A DNA stretch of 16,542 nucleotides, taken from positions 1 through 16,542 of the forward strand of contig CAMPJJ010000112.1 in the NCBI GenBank assembly GCA_946886855.1, read 5' to 3'. Position 1 is the first letter of the stretch. Each line of letters starts with the position of its first letter. Under the pieces are notes generated by a model that saw only the letters and a list, made by a program, of their open reading frames with translations, was not told where the DNA came from and ran no database searches. Shown in pieces: positions 1 to 7,597 of this stretch. The stretch comes from an uncultured Roseateles sp. (GTDB lineage: Bacteria > Pseudomonadota > Gammaproteobacteria > Burkholderiales > Burkholderiaceae). Position numbers and translations under genes: made by a program.

Positions 1-55
1 GAGCAGCGGACTCTTAATCCGTTGGTCGAAGGTTCGAATCCTTCAGGGCCCACCA
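1..55 (+). tRNA. tRNA-Lys (anticodon CTT), 3' part only
   Basis: This is the 3' portion of a tRNA cut by the left window edge. It runs from the end of the D arm through the anticodon arm, the T arm and an encoded CCA (53-55). All 55 bases are identical to bases 241-295 of the complete tRNA-Lys downstream, so the two are tandem copies. The anticodon loop CTCTTAA gives CTT, which reads AAG lysine codons. No terminator separates it from the second copy. Confidence 0.93.
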
Positions 56-144
56 CCGATCCTTGTCGGATCGTCAGAGTGAAGACGCACACAAGTGTTG
101 CGTGCGATTCACGGACGGCGAAACGATGTCAGCGGGGATCTGGT

Positions 145-172
145 GTGACGAGATCAAAATATCTGACATAAT
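145..172 (+). promoter_or_regulatory. Possible sigma70 promoter for the second tRNA-Lys
   Basis: A -35-like GTGACG (145-150) lies 16 bases before a -10-like CATAAT (167-172), about 48 bases upstream of the mature tRNA 5' end. It sits in the only AT-richer stretch between the two tRNAs. It would let the second copy be transcribed independently of the first. The match is imperfect and no start site was mapped. Confidence 0.4.
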
Positions 173-182
173 CTCGGCTTCG

Positions 183-202
183 CAAGTTTCTACGGAAACT
201 TG
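183..202 (+). other. 8-bp hairpin with a UACG tetraloop in the tRNA leader
   Basis: CAAGTTTC (183-190) and GAAACTTG (195-202) are perfect complements around TACG. This forms the very stable C(UNCG)G tetraloop class. No T-run follows, so it is not an intrinsic terminator. It ends 17 bases before the mature tRNA and may guide 5' processing of the precursor. Confidence 0.55.
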
Positions 203-219
203 GGGACGAAAAGAATTTC

Positions 220-295
220 GGGCTCTTAGCTCAGTTGGTAGAGCAGCGGACTCTTAATCCGTTGGTCGAAGGTTCGAATCCTTCAGGGCCCACCA
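220..295 (+). tRNA. tRNA-Lys (anticodon CTT)
   Basis: This is a complete 76-base tRNA. The acceptor arm GGGCTCT (220-226) pairs with AGGGCCC (285-291) through one G-T wobble. The anticodon loop CTCTTAA (250-256) gives anticodon CTT, and the T loop TTCGAAT is canonical. The discriminator is A292 and CCA is encoded at 293-295. It is a tandem copy of the partial tRNA at 1-55, identical over the shared part, and is followed at once by a strong terminator. Confidence 0.97.
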
Positions 296-298
296 AAT

Positions 299-332
299 AA
301 AAGGGGTTGCAGCGCAAGTTGCAACCCCTTTT
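299..332 (+). terminator. Intrinsic terminator after tRNA-Lys
   Basis: AAAAGGGGTTGC (299-310) and GCAACCCCTTTT (321-332) form a 12-bp stem around a 10-base loop. The stem ends in a T-run on the + strand. It starts four bases after the tRNA CCA end, so it ends the tRNA transcript and separates it from mrp. Confidence 0.88.
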
Positions 333-393
333 GTCATTCCCGCTAGACTTCGCGCCATTCCCGCGATTCGCGAAGCCTCATTCCAAGATCCCC

Positions 394-1488
394 ATGTCCC
401 AGATTCAAGAAGCCGCGCTGCTGCAGGCCCTGCAGCAGGTCGTCGACCCCAATACCGGTCGCGACTTTGTCTCGACGAAGCAACTCCGCCAGTTGAAGGT
501 GCAGGGCGACGCGGTCAGCTTCGAGATCGAGCTGGGCTACCCCGCCGCGAGCCAGATCGACGCGCTGCGCGCGGCCCTGGTCGAGGCGGCGCGTTCGGTG
601 CCGGGCGTGGGCAACGTCAGCGTCGGCGTGACGACGAAGATCACCGCCCATGCCGTGCAGCGCGGTGTGCAGCTGCTGCCCGGGGTGAAGAACATCATCG
701 CGGTGGCGTCGGGCAAGGGCGGCGTCGGCAAGAGCACCACCGCGGCCAACCTGGCGCTGGCGCTCTCGGCCGAAGGCGCGACCGTCGGGCTGCTCGATGC
801 GGACATCTACGGGCCGAGCCTGCCCCTGATGCTGGGCATCAGCGGCCGTCCGGAAAGCACCGACGGCCAGACGATGGAGCCGCTGGAGTCGCACGGCCTG
901 CAGCTGATGTCGATCGGCTTCCTGGTCGAGGACGACCAGGCGATGGTCTGGCGGGGTCCGATGGCGACGCAGGCGCTGGAGCAACTGCTGCGCCAGACGC
1001 GCTGGCGCGATCTGGACTACCTGGTGATCGACATGCCCCCGGGCACCGGCGACATCCAGCTGACCTTGTCGCAGCGCGTGCCGGTGAGTGGTTCCATCAT
1101 CGTGACGACGCCGCAGGACATCGCGCTGATCGATGCGAAGAAGGGCCTGAAGATGTTCGAGAAGGTGGGCGTGCCCATCCTGGGCATCGTCGAGAACATG
1201 GCCATCCACATCTGCAGCCAGTGCGGCCACGCCGAGCACATCTTCGGCAGCGGCGGCGGTCAGCGCATGGCGGACCAGTACAGCCAGGAGCTGCTTGGTT
1301 CGCTGCCGCTGGCGCTGTCGATCCGCGAGCAGGCTGACAGTGGCAAGCCCACGGTCGTTGCCGAGCCCGACGGAGTGCATGCGCAGGCCTACAAGCAGAT
1401 TGCGCGCAAGGTGGCGGTGAAGCTGGCGGGACAAGCGAAGGATTACTCGTCGAGATTCCCGACGATCACCATCTCCAAAAACACCTGA
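394..1488 (+). CDS. apbC: Iron-sulfur cluster carrier ATPase Mrp/ApbC
   Basis: This 364-residue cytoplasmic P-loop ATPase of the Mrp/NBP35 family carries and transfers Fe-S clusters to apoproteins. The N-terminal ~90 residues form a MIP18/DUF59 domain. A deviant Walker A GKGGVGKST lies at residues 107-115, with DADIYGPSLP and DMPPGTGD following. A CxxC pair (C274, C277) matches the bridging-cluster ligands of the family. Start ATG 394 is chosen because it gives the usual Mrp N terminus; the frame stays open upstream only into the tRNA terminator. No strong Shine-Dalgarno is seen. A 7-bp inverted repeat (348-354 with 369-375) lies just upstream. The gene appears monocistronic. Its product could help Fe-S loading of the formate dehydrogenase downstream, but Mrp is a general housekeeping gene and the adjacency may be chance. 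Confidence 0.96.
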   Translation: MSQIQEAALLQALQQVVDPNTGRDFVSTKQLRQLKVQGDAVSFEIELGYPAASQIDALRAALVEAARSVPGVGNVSVGVTTKITAHAVQRGVQLLPGVKNIIAVASGKGGVGKSTTAANLALALSAEGATVGLLDADIYGPSLPLMLGISGRPESTDGQTMEPLESHGLQLMSIGFLVEDDQAMVWRGPMATQALEQLLRQTRWRDLDYLVIDMPPGTGDIQLTLSQRVPVSGSIIVTTPQDIALIDAKKGLKMFEKVGVPILGIVENMAIHICSQCGHAEHIFGSGGGQRMADQYSQELLGSLPLALSIREQADSGKPTVVAEPDGVHAQAYKQIARKVAVKLAGQAKDYSSRFPTITISKNT

Positions 1489-1517
1489 CCCCACCGCGCC
1501 GCCCCGGCCTTATCGGC

Positions 1518-1532
1518 GCAGTGCTGCACTGC
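1518..1532 (+). other. Small hairpin 30 bases after the mrp stop
   Basis: GCAGTG (1518-1523) and CACTGC (1527-1532) are complementary around a three-base loop. It might stop or protect the mrp mRNA 3' end, but there is no T-run, so it is not called a terminator. It belongs to the 403-base gene-free stretch 1489-1891. Reading frames there are short, overlapping and unlike any protein I recognise. Confidence 0.35.
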
Positions 1533-1539
1533 AACGGGA

Positions 1540-1621
1540 GCTGGGCAGGCCGGTGCCCCTCGGAGCGAATTCCGAGCGGCGAGGAGGAGATTGAGCGGAG
1601 AGGGGCACCGGCCTGCCCAGC
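1540..1621. repeat. 22-bp perfect inverted repeat, 82-bp element
   Basis: Bases 1540-1561 and 1600-1621 are exact reverse complements over 22 bp, enclosing a 38-base spacer. Each arm runs into the same 7-mer CGGAGCG (starting at 1561 and 1621). A trinucleotide GGA flanks both outer ends (1537-1539 and 1622-1624), which could be a very short target duplication or chance. Candidate identities are a REP/MITE-like intergenic element or a structured 3' UTR of mrp. The long loop and lack of T-run argue against an intrinsic terminator. Confidence 0.7.
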
Positions 1622-1785
1622 GGAGCGCTCGGCCTTCCGCAGCAGGGTTGCCCGCCGCGCCGCCCTTTCGCTGCACCGCACAACGCCCCCACAACTATCC
1701 ACGACGACGCCACTCAGAAAAAGCCATCGTCAAGCGTGGTGCGCCCTGCGGTTCTTCCTCTCGTCAGAGGGTGACTCCCCATTGG

Positions 1786-1885
1786 ACAAAGCGGGAGCTT
1801 TGTGCCGAAATGCCTGGACGGGCCGCGTGACGGCCGTGCGTTTCACCCAGGTCGGTCCTGCTGCAGGCGGATCGAGCCCAGGAGG
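1786..1885 (+). promoter_or_regulatory. Structured leader and ribosome binding site of fdnG
   Basis: Three elements can be drawn. Hairpin ACAAAGC/GCTTTGT (1786-1792, 1797-1803) has a GGGA loop. Hairpin GGCCG/CGGCC (1821-1825, 1831-1835) is enclosed by a closing helix GCCTGG (1812-1817) with CCAGGT (1847-1852). A second CCAGG at 1878-1882 overlaps the Shine-Dalgarno AGGAGG (1880-1885). CCTGG 1813-1817 could therefore pair either with 1847-1851 or with the ribosome binding site. This would be a plausible translational switch, but the helices are only 5-6 bp in GC-rich DNA and no known riboswitch was recognised. No convincing -35/-10, sigma54 or FNR site was found. Confidence 0.3.
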
Positions 1886-1891
1886 CACAAG

Positions 1892-4800
1892 ATGGACATG
1901 AACCGGAGGCATTTCTTCCGGGTGAGCGGGGCGGCCGTGATGGGCTCCAGCCTCGTGGCGTTGGGGTTCTCTCCGACCGCCGCACTGGCCGAGACGCGCC
2001 AGTTCAAGCTTGCCCGGGCGACCGAGACCCGCAACACCTGCCCCTACTGCTCGGTGGGCTGCGGGATCATCATGTATTCGCTCGGGGACAAGGCGAAGAA
2101 CGTCACCTCCGAGATCATCCACATCGAGGGCGACCCCGATCATCCGGTCAATCGCGGCACCTTGTGCCCGAAGGGCGCGGGCCTGCTGGACTTCGTCCAC
2201 AGCCCCAACCGGCTGAAGTACCCCGAGATCCGCGAGGCCGGATCCAAGGAGTGGAAGCGGGTCAGCTGGGACGAGGCGATGGACCGCTTCGTCAAGCTGA
2301 TGAAGGCGGACCGCGACGCCAACTTCATCGCCAGCAACGCCGACGGGAAGACCGTCAACCGCTGGCTCTCGACCGGCATGATCTGCGCCTCCGCGTCCTC
2401 GAACGAATCGGGCTACATCACCCACAAGGCGATGCGCTCGATGGGGATGCTCGCGTTCGACAACCAGGCCCGCGTTTGACACGGACCGACGGTGGCCAGT
2501 CTGGCCCCGACGTTCGGACGCGGCGCGATGACCAACCACTGGGTGGACATCAAGAACGCCGATCTCGTGCTGATCATGGGCGGCAACGCCGCCGAGGCGC
2601 ATCCCTGCGGCTTCAAGTGGGTGATCGAGGCCAAGCACCACAACAAGGCCCGGCTGATCGTCGTCGACCCGCGCTTCACGCGCTCGGCCGCGATGAGCGA
2701 CTACTACGCGCCGATCCGCGCGGGGTCCGACATCGCCTTCCTGGGCGGCGTCATCCACTATCTGCTCAGCAACAACAAGATCCAGACGGAGTACGTCCGC
2801 AACTACACGAACGCGCCCTTCATCGTCGGTGAGGGCTACAAGTTCGAGGACGGCATCTTCTCCGGCTACGACGAGGCCAAGCGCGCCTACAGCAACGCGT
2901 CGTGGGCCTACGAGATGGACGAGAAGGGCTTCGCCAAGGTCGACATGACGATGCAGCATCCGCGCTGCGTGCTCAACGTCATGAAGACCCACTTCTCGCG
3001 CTACACGCCGGAGAAGGTCAGCGAGATCACCGGCACGCCCAAGGACCGGTTCGTCGAGATCTGCCGCCAGATCGCCGAGACCTCGGCGCCGGGCAAGGTG
3101 ATGACGATCCTGTACGCGCTGGGCTGGACGCAGCACAGCCAGGGCTCGCAGATCATCCGCACCGGCGCGCTGGTGCAGCTGCTGCTGGGCAACATCGGCC
3201 TGCCGGGCGGCGGCATGAACGCGCTGCGCGGCCACAGCAACATCCAGGGCCTCACCGACCTGGGCCTGCTGTCGACCTCGCTGACGGGCTACATGTCGCT
3301 GGCCAAGGACTCGGAGCAGGACCTCGAGACCTACTACAAGAGCCGCGCGCTCAAGCCGCTGCGTCCCAACCAGATGAGCTTCTGGCAGAACTATCCGAAG
3401 TTCTTCGTCAGCCAGCAGAAGGCGTGGTGGGGCAAGGCTGCGACCAAGGAGAACGACTGGGCCTACCACTACCTGCCGAAGTGGGACAAGGGCTACGACG
3501 TGCTGCAGGCCTTCGAGCTGATGCACCAGGGCAAGGTCAACGGCTACATCTGCCAGGGCTTCAACCCGGTGGGCTCCTTCCCCAACAAGAAGAAGGTGGT
3601 CGAGAGCCTGTCCAAGCTGAAGTTCCTCGCGATCATCGATCCGCTCAACACCGAGACCGCCGAGTTCTGGAAGAACTACGGCGAGCACAACGACGTGAAG
3701 ACGGAAGAGATCCAGACCGTGGTGTTCCGCTTCCCCAGCACCTGCTTCGCGGAGGAGGACGGCTCGCTGACCAACTCCGGGCGCTGGCTGCAGTGGCACT
3801 GGAAGGGCGCCGAGCCTCCGGGCGAGGCCAGGGGCGACGCGGAGATCATCGCGGAGATCTTCCTGCGCCTCAGGACGCTGTACCAGAAGGACGGCGGCGC
3901 CTTCCCCGATCCGATCGTCAACCTGAACTGGCCGTACAAGATCCCGAACAGCCCCTCGGCCGAGGAGCTGGCGATGGAATTCAACGGCAAGGCGCTGGCC
4001 GACGTGACCGATCCCAAGGACGCGACCAAGGTGCTGGCCAAGGCGGGCGAGCAGTTGTCGGGCTTCGCGCTGCTGCGCGACGACGGCAGCACCTCCAGCG
4101 GCTGCTGGATCTACGCCGGCGCCTGGACGCAGGCGGGCAACCAGATGGCGCGGCGCGACAACAGCGATCCGTGGGGCATCGGCCAGACGCTGAACTGGGC
4201 CTGGGCCTGGCCGGCGAACCGGCGCGTGCTCTACAACGCCGCGTCCTGCGATCCGAGCGGCAAGCCGTGGAATCCGAAGCGGCGCCTCCTCAGCTACACC
4301 GACAAGTGGGGCGGCGCCGATGTGCCGGACATCCGGCCGGACGCCAATCCCAACGACGAGGATGCGGTGCGGCCCTTCATCATGACCGCCGAGGGCGTGG
4401 CGCGCCTGTTCGCGCCCAGCGGCATGGTCGACGGCCCGCTGCCCGAGCACTACGAGCCCTTCGAATCGCCCCTGACGGTCAACCCGCTGCACCCGAACAA
4501 CGCCAAGGCGATGAACAACCCGGCCGGCCGGGTGTTCAAGGCCGACCGCGAGCAGTTCGGCAAGCCCGACAAGTTCCCGTACGTGGCGACCAGCTACCGG
4601 CTCACCGAGCACTTCCACTACTGGACCAAGAACGTGCGCACCAGCGCCATCATCCAGCCGCAGCAGTTCGTGGAGATCGGCGAGGAACTCGCGAAGGACA
4701 AGGGCATCGCCAACGGCGATCAGGTCAAGGTCAGCTCCAACCGCGGCTTCATCAAGGCCGTGGCGGTGGTGACCAAGCGGGTGGCGTCGCTCGATGTCGG

Positions 4801-4960
4801 CGGCAAGCGGGTCCACACGGTGGGTCTGCCCAACCACTGGGGCTTCGTCGGCGTGGCCAAGCCCGGTTATCTGGTCAACACGCTGACCCCGTTCGTGGGC
4901 GACGCGAATACCCAGACGCCGGAGTTCAAGAGCTTCACCGTCAACATCGAGAAAGCTTGA
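1892..4960 (+). CDS. fdnG: Formate dehydrogenase-N alpha subunit, selenoprotein (TGA 2477 = Sec196)
   Basis: This is the catalytic subunit of a membrane-bound periplasmic formate dehydrogenase. It oxidises formate to CO2 on a molybdenum (or tungsten) bis-MGD centre and passes electrons to the beta subunit. Its 1022 residues include one selenocysteine. The N terminus is a twin-arginine signal (NRRHFF at residues 4-9, hydrophobic stretch, cleavage near residue 33). A 4Fe-4S motif uses C50, C53, C57 and C92. The in-frame TGA at 2477-2479 falls at residue 196 in the context NQARV-U-HGPTVASLAP, the same position and flanks as Sec196 of E. coli FdnG. High similarity continues past it to the end (TPEFKSFTVNIEKA). 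Start ATG 1892 follows AGGAGG (1880-1885) by six bases. The gene is intact; a plain gene finder would split it into 1892-2479 and a second frame from 2492. It heads the Sec operon. Confidence 0.97.
2477..2517 (+). promoter_or_regulatory. Bacterial SECIS element in fdnG
   Basis: The Sec codon TGA (2477-2479) is followed by a hairpin inside the coding sequence. The apical stem is GGCC (2494-2497) with GGCC (2503-2506) and the loop is AGTCT (2498-2502). The lower stem pairs CCGA with TCGG (2486-2489, 2514-2517) and CG with CG (2490-2491, 2511-2512), with bulges between. The GTCU bases sit 20-23 nucleotides after the TGA, the spacing of the SelB-binding GUCU in E. coli fdhF. The loop has A where fdhF has G (GGUCU). 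Confidence 0.88.
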
Positions 4961-4972
4961 GGAGCGCCAGCC

Positions 4973-5953
4973 ATGTCTTCATTGCAATCCCTCGACATCG
5001 CCAAGCGCTCCGCGACGACGCTGCCCAGTCCCGATGCGCGACGCACGACGACGGAGGTCGCCAAGCTGATCGACGTCTCCTCGTGCATCGGCTGCAAGGC
5101 CTGCCAGGTCGCCTGCATGCAGTGGAACGACCTGCGCGACGATGTCGGCGAGAACCACGGCACCTACGACAACCCGCGCGACCTGACCCCGCAGTCATGG
5201 ACGGTGATGCGCTTCTCGGAGGTCGAGGTCGTCGAGAACAAGCTGGAGTGGCTGATCCGCAAGGACGGCTGCATGCACTGCGACGACCCCGGCTGCCTGA
5301 AGGCCTGTCCGGCGCCTGGCGCGATCGTGAAGTATCAGAACGGCATCGTCGACTTCATCTCGGAACACTGCGTCGGCTGCGGCAACTGCGTCACCGGCTG
5401 TCCCTTCGACGTGCCGCGCATCAGCAAGGCCGACAACAAGGCCTACAAGTGCAGCCTGTGCTCGGACCGCGTCGGCGTCGGCCTGGAGCCGGCCTGCGTG
5501 AAGGCCTGCCCGACCGGCGCGATCCGTTTCGGCTCGAAGGAGGACATGCATGAGTTCGCCGCCGAGCGCATCGTCGACCTGAAGGAGCGCGGCTACACCA
5601 ACGCCGGCGTCTACGACCCGCAGGGCGTCGGCGGCACGCACGTGATGTACGTGCTGCAGCATGCGGACCAGCCGGGGCTCTATCACGGGCTGCCCAAGGA
5701 TCCGCAGATCAGTCCGCTGGTGTCGCTGTGGAAGGGCGCGGCCAAGCCGCTGGCGGTGGCCGCGATGGTCGGCGCGGCGGTGGCCGGCTTCTTCCACTAC
5801 ATGAAGGTCGGTCCGCAGAAGACGGCGCACGACGAGCCGGATCCCGAGGAGGAACTCGCCGACGAGCGCGCCAAGCGGGGCGAGGGCCCTGACGGCCCGC
5901 CGGGTGACGCACCAAGGCGTTCGAGCTACACCCCGCCCAGCGGCGGCCTCTGA
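4973..5953 (+). CDS. fdnH: Formate dehydrogenase-N beta subunit, four-cluster ferredoxin
   Basis: This 326-residue electron-transfer subunit (also called FdxH/FdoH) carries electrons from the alpha subunit to the membrane cytochrome. Four cysteine groups are visible: [11 protein letters not shown] starting at C38, then [24 protein letters not shown] and CSLC with CVKAC. They fit four 4Fe-4S clusters. One membrane helix near residues 255-280 ([16 protein letters not shown]) anchors it. After the helix comes a tail of about 45 residues, first acidic and then rich in Gly and Pro, ending TPPSGGL. This is longer than I expect for E. coli FdnH (about 294 residues). ATG 4973 follows GGAG (4961-4964) and lies 12 bases after the fdnG stop. 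There is no signal peptide, so it is expected to be exported with alpha through Tat. Confidence 0.96.
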   Translation: MSSLQSLDIAKRSATTLPSPDARRTTTEVAKLIDVSSCIGCKACQVACMQWNDLRDDVGENHGTYDNPRDLTPQSWTVMRFSEVEVVENKLEWLIRKDGCMHCDDPGCLKACPAPGAIVKYQNGIVDFISEHCVGCGNCVTGCPFDVPRISKADNKAYKCSLCSDRVGVGLEPACVKACPTGAIRFGSKEDMHEFAAERIVDLKERGYTNAGVYDPQGVGGTHVMYVLQHADQPGLYHGLPKDPQISPLVSLWKGAAKPLAVAAMVGAAVAGFFHYMKVGPQKTAHDEPDPEEELADERAKRGEGPDGPPGDAPRRSSYTPPSGGL

Positions 5954-5970
5954 CCCACCGGGAGACCCTC

Positions 5971-6591
5971 ATGTTGCTGCAACGCTATCGCGACAGCCAG
6001 CGGCTCAACCACTGGCTCATCGTGCTGCTGTTCCTGTGCGCCGGGCTCTCGGGCCTGGCCTTCTTCCACCCCAGTCTCTTCTTCCTCAGCAACCTCTTCG
6101 GCGGCGGACCGTGGACGCGCGTGCTGCATCCCTACATGGGGCTGGGCATGGTGATCGCCTTCGCCTTCCTCGCAGCGCGGATGTGGCGGGACAACCTCTG
6201 GATCGATGCCGACTCGCAATGGATGCGGCAGAGCCCCGCCATGATCACCGGCGCCGGCAAGGAAGGCGTCCAGCCCGCGGCCAAGTACAACGCCGGCCAG
6301 AAGATCGTCTTCTGGGTGATGGTGGTGACGCTGACCATCCTGCTGGTCACCGGCTTCATGTTCTGGCACGCCTGGTTCCCCGAGGGCAACATTCTGATGC
6401 GCCGCATCGCGGTGCTGCTGCATGCGGCCTCGGCGGCCATCCTGATCCTGACGATCATCATCCACGTTTACGCGGCCATCTGGGTCAAGGGCTCGTTCCG
6501 CGCGATGACCCGTGGTACGGTCACCGACACCTGGGCCGCGCACCATCATCCGCTGTGGCACAAGGAAGCGAAGGAGCGGCCACGCGCATGA
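5971..6591 (+). CDS. fdnI: Formate dehydrogenase-N gamma subunit, cytochrome b556
   Basis: This 206-residue integral membrane diheme cytochrome takes electrons from the beta subunit and reduces quinone. Four transmembrane segments are visible, near residues 15-32, 53-70, 112-130 and 146-170. Candidate heme ligands H14, H53, H151 and H165 have the same spacing as His18, His57, His155 and His169 of E. coli FdnI, with a constant offset of four. ATG 5971 follows GGGAG (5960-5964), 17 bases after the beta stop. Its TGA (6589-6591) overlaps the fdhE ATG in an ATGA, suggesting coupled translation. Confidence 0.95.
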   Translation: MLLQRYRDSQRLNHWLIVLLFLCAGLSGLAFFHPSLFFLSNLFGGGPWTRVLHPYMGLGMVIAFAFLAARMWRDNLWIDADSQWMRQSPAMITGAGKEGVQPAAKYNAGQKIVFWVMVVTLTILLVTGFMFWHAWFPEGNILMRRIAVLLHAASAAILILTIIIHVYAAIWVKGSFRAMTRGTVTDTWAAHHHPLWHKEAKERPRA

Positions 6592-7595
6592 CATCGTCCC
6601 CCCCCATCCGGGTCATGACCCCGGAAGAGATCGCGGTCAACGCAGGCCCGCGCGCCGCGCCGGTGAAGGTGCCGGAGCCCGGCCTCTTCGCCGAGCGCGC
6701 CGCGCGCCTGCGGCAGCTGGCCGAGGGGCATGCGATGCGGGACTACCTGCTGTTCGTGGCCGAACTGGCGCAGGCGCAGCATGAGCGCTTCAAGCGGCCG
6801 GACGCGGTGGCATTGCCGGACGAGGTGCTGATCAACGGGGCGATGGTGGGCGGTCTGCCGCCGCTGGACGTCGCGACCTTCCGGCGGGATCCGGCGTGGC
6901 GCGAGGAGTTGCGCGCGCTGCTGGCCACGATGCGGACCGCGGCCGTCCCGGATCCGGCGAAGGCCTTGGTGGCCCAGCTGGCCGACGCCGACGCGGACTG
7001 GCTGGAGCAGCAGGCGGGCGCGCTGCTGGCAGGCGGCGGTCCGGGCCTGGACCCGGCGGCGGCGCCGCTGATCGCCGCGGCCCTGCAGGTGTACTGGGCG
7101 CGCCTCGTCGTGCGGCTGCAGGCGCGCTACGACGACAGCGACCAGGGCGAGCATGTCGCGCCCTTCGGCATGATCGACGACCCCACGGTCTGCCCGTGCT
7201 GCGGCTCGCGGCCGGTGGCCTCGATCACGCGCATCGCGGCCGAGCAGTCCGGGCAGCGCTTCCTCGCCTGCTCGCTGTGCGGCGCCCAGTGGCACTACGT
7301 GCGCATCAAGTGCACCCACTGCCAGGGCACGAAGGGCATCAGCTTCCAGAGCCTGGTCGACGACGACGGCAACAAGTCCGACGCGGTCGCGGCCGAATGT
7401 TGCGAGACCTGCGGTCATTACCTCAAGCAGGTCCACATGGAGAAGGACCTGCAGGTCGAGCCGCTGGCCGACGATCTGGCGACGCTGACGCTGGACCTGC
7501 TGGTCGGTGAACTGGGGCTGGTGCGGCAGGGCTTCAATCCGTTGCTGATCCTCGGCGAGGCCGAGGCGCCGCCGCCGGATCCCGGAGGGCACTGA
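6588..7595 (+). CDS. fdhE: Formate dehydrogenase accessory protein FdhE
   Basis: This 335-residue cytoplasmic maturation factor is needed for active respiratory formate dehydrogenases; in E. coli it binds the catalytic subunit. The C-terminal half has the family's rubredoxin-like CxxC motifs: CPCC (202-205), CSLC (228-231), CTHC (242-245) and CETC (272-275). The N-terminal half is helical and Ala-rich. ATG 6588 overlaps the fdnI stop (ATGA), with AAGGAG at 6571-6576. A later ATG at 6615 (MTPEEIAVN) is an alternative start. It ends two bases before the selA ATG, which links enzyme maturation directly to selenocysteine synthesis. Confidence 0.95.
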   Translation: MTSSPPIRVMTPEEIAVNAGPRAAPVKVPEPGLFAERAARLRQLAEGHAMRDYLLFVAELAQAQHERFKRPDAVALPDEVLINGAMVGGLPPLDVATFRRDPAWREELRALLATMRTAAVPDPAKALVAQLADADADWLEQQAGALLAGGGPGLDPAAAPLIAAALQVYWARLVVRLQARYDDSDQGEHVAPFGMIDDPTVCPCCGSRPVASITRIAAEQSGQRFLACSLCGAQWHYVRIKCTHCQGTKGISFQSLVDDDGNKSDAVAAECCETCGHYLKQVHMEKDLQVEPLADDLATLTLDLLVGELGLVRQGFNPLLILGEAEAPPPDPGGH

Positions 7596-7597
7596 GC

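Noticed and set aside
63..257. 64-codon frame between the tRNA-Lys genes
   Set aside because: It runs into the tRNA, has no recognisable domain, and the region is better explained as a tRNA spacer with promoter and hairpin.
1731..1755. Sigma54-type promoter upstream of fdnG
   Set aside because: TGGTGC and TGCGG resemble the two elements but the GG to GC spacing is eight bases, not the required ten.
1..1891. Genomic island integrated at tRNA-Lys
   Set aside because: No integrase, transposase or repeated tRNA 3' end beyond the tandem full-length copy, and base composition does not change visibly across the boundary.
1892..2479. fdnG as a pseudogene or two separate genes split by TGA
   Set aside because: Similarity to FdnG continues without a gap across the TGA, which falls exactly on the Sec position and has a SECIS, with selA, selB and selC nearby.
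1730..4837. 1035-codon open frame antisense to fdnG
   Set aside because: It is a mirror of high-GC codon use in fdnG; the translation is Arg/Ala/Val-rich, low complexity and matches no family I know.
2902..5553. 883-codon + strand frame overlapping fdnG and fdnH
   Set aside because: It is out of frame with two clearly recognised genes and compositionally biased, so it is a shadow.
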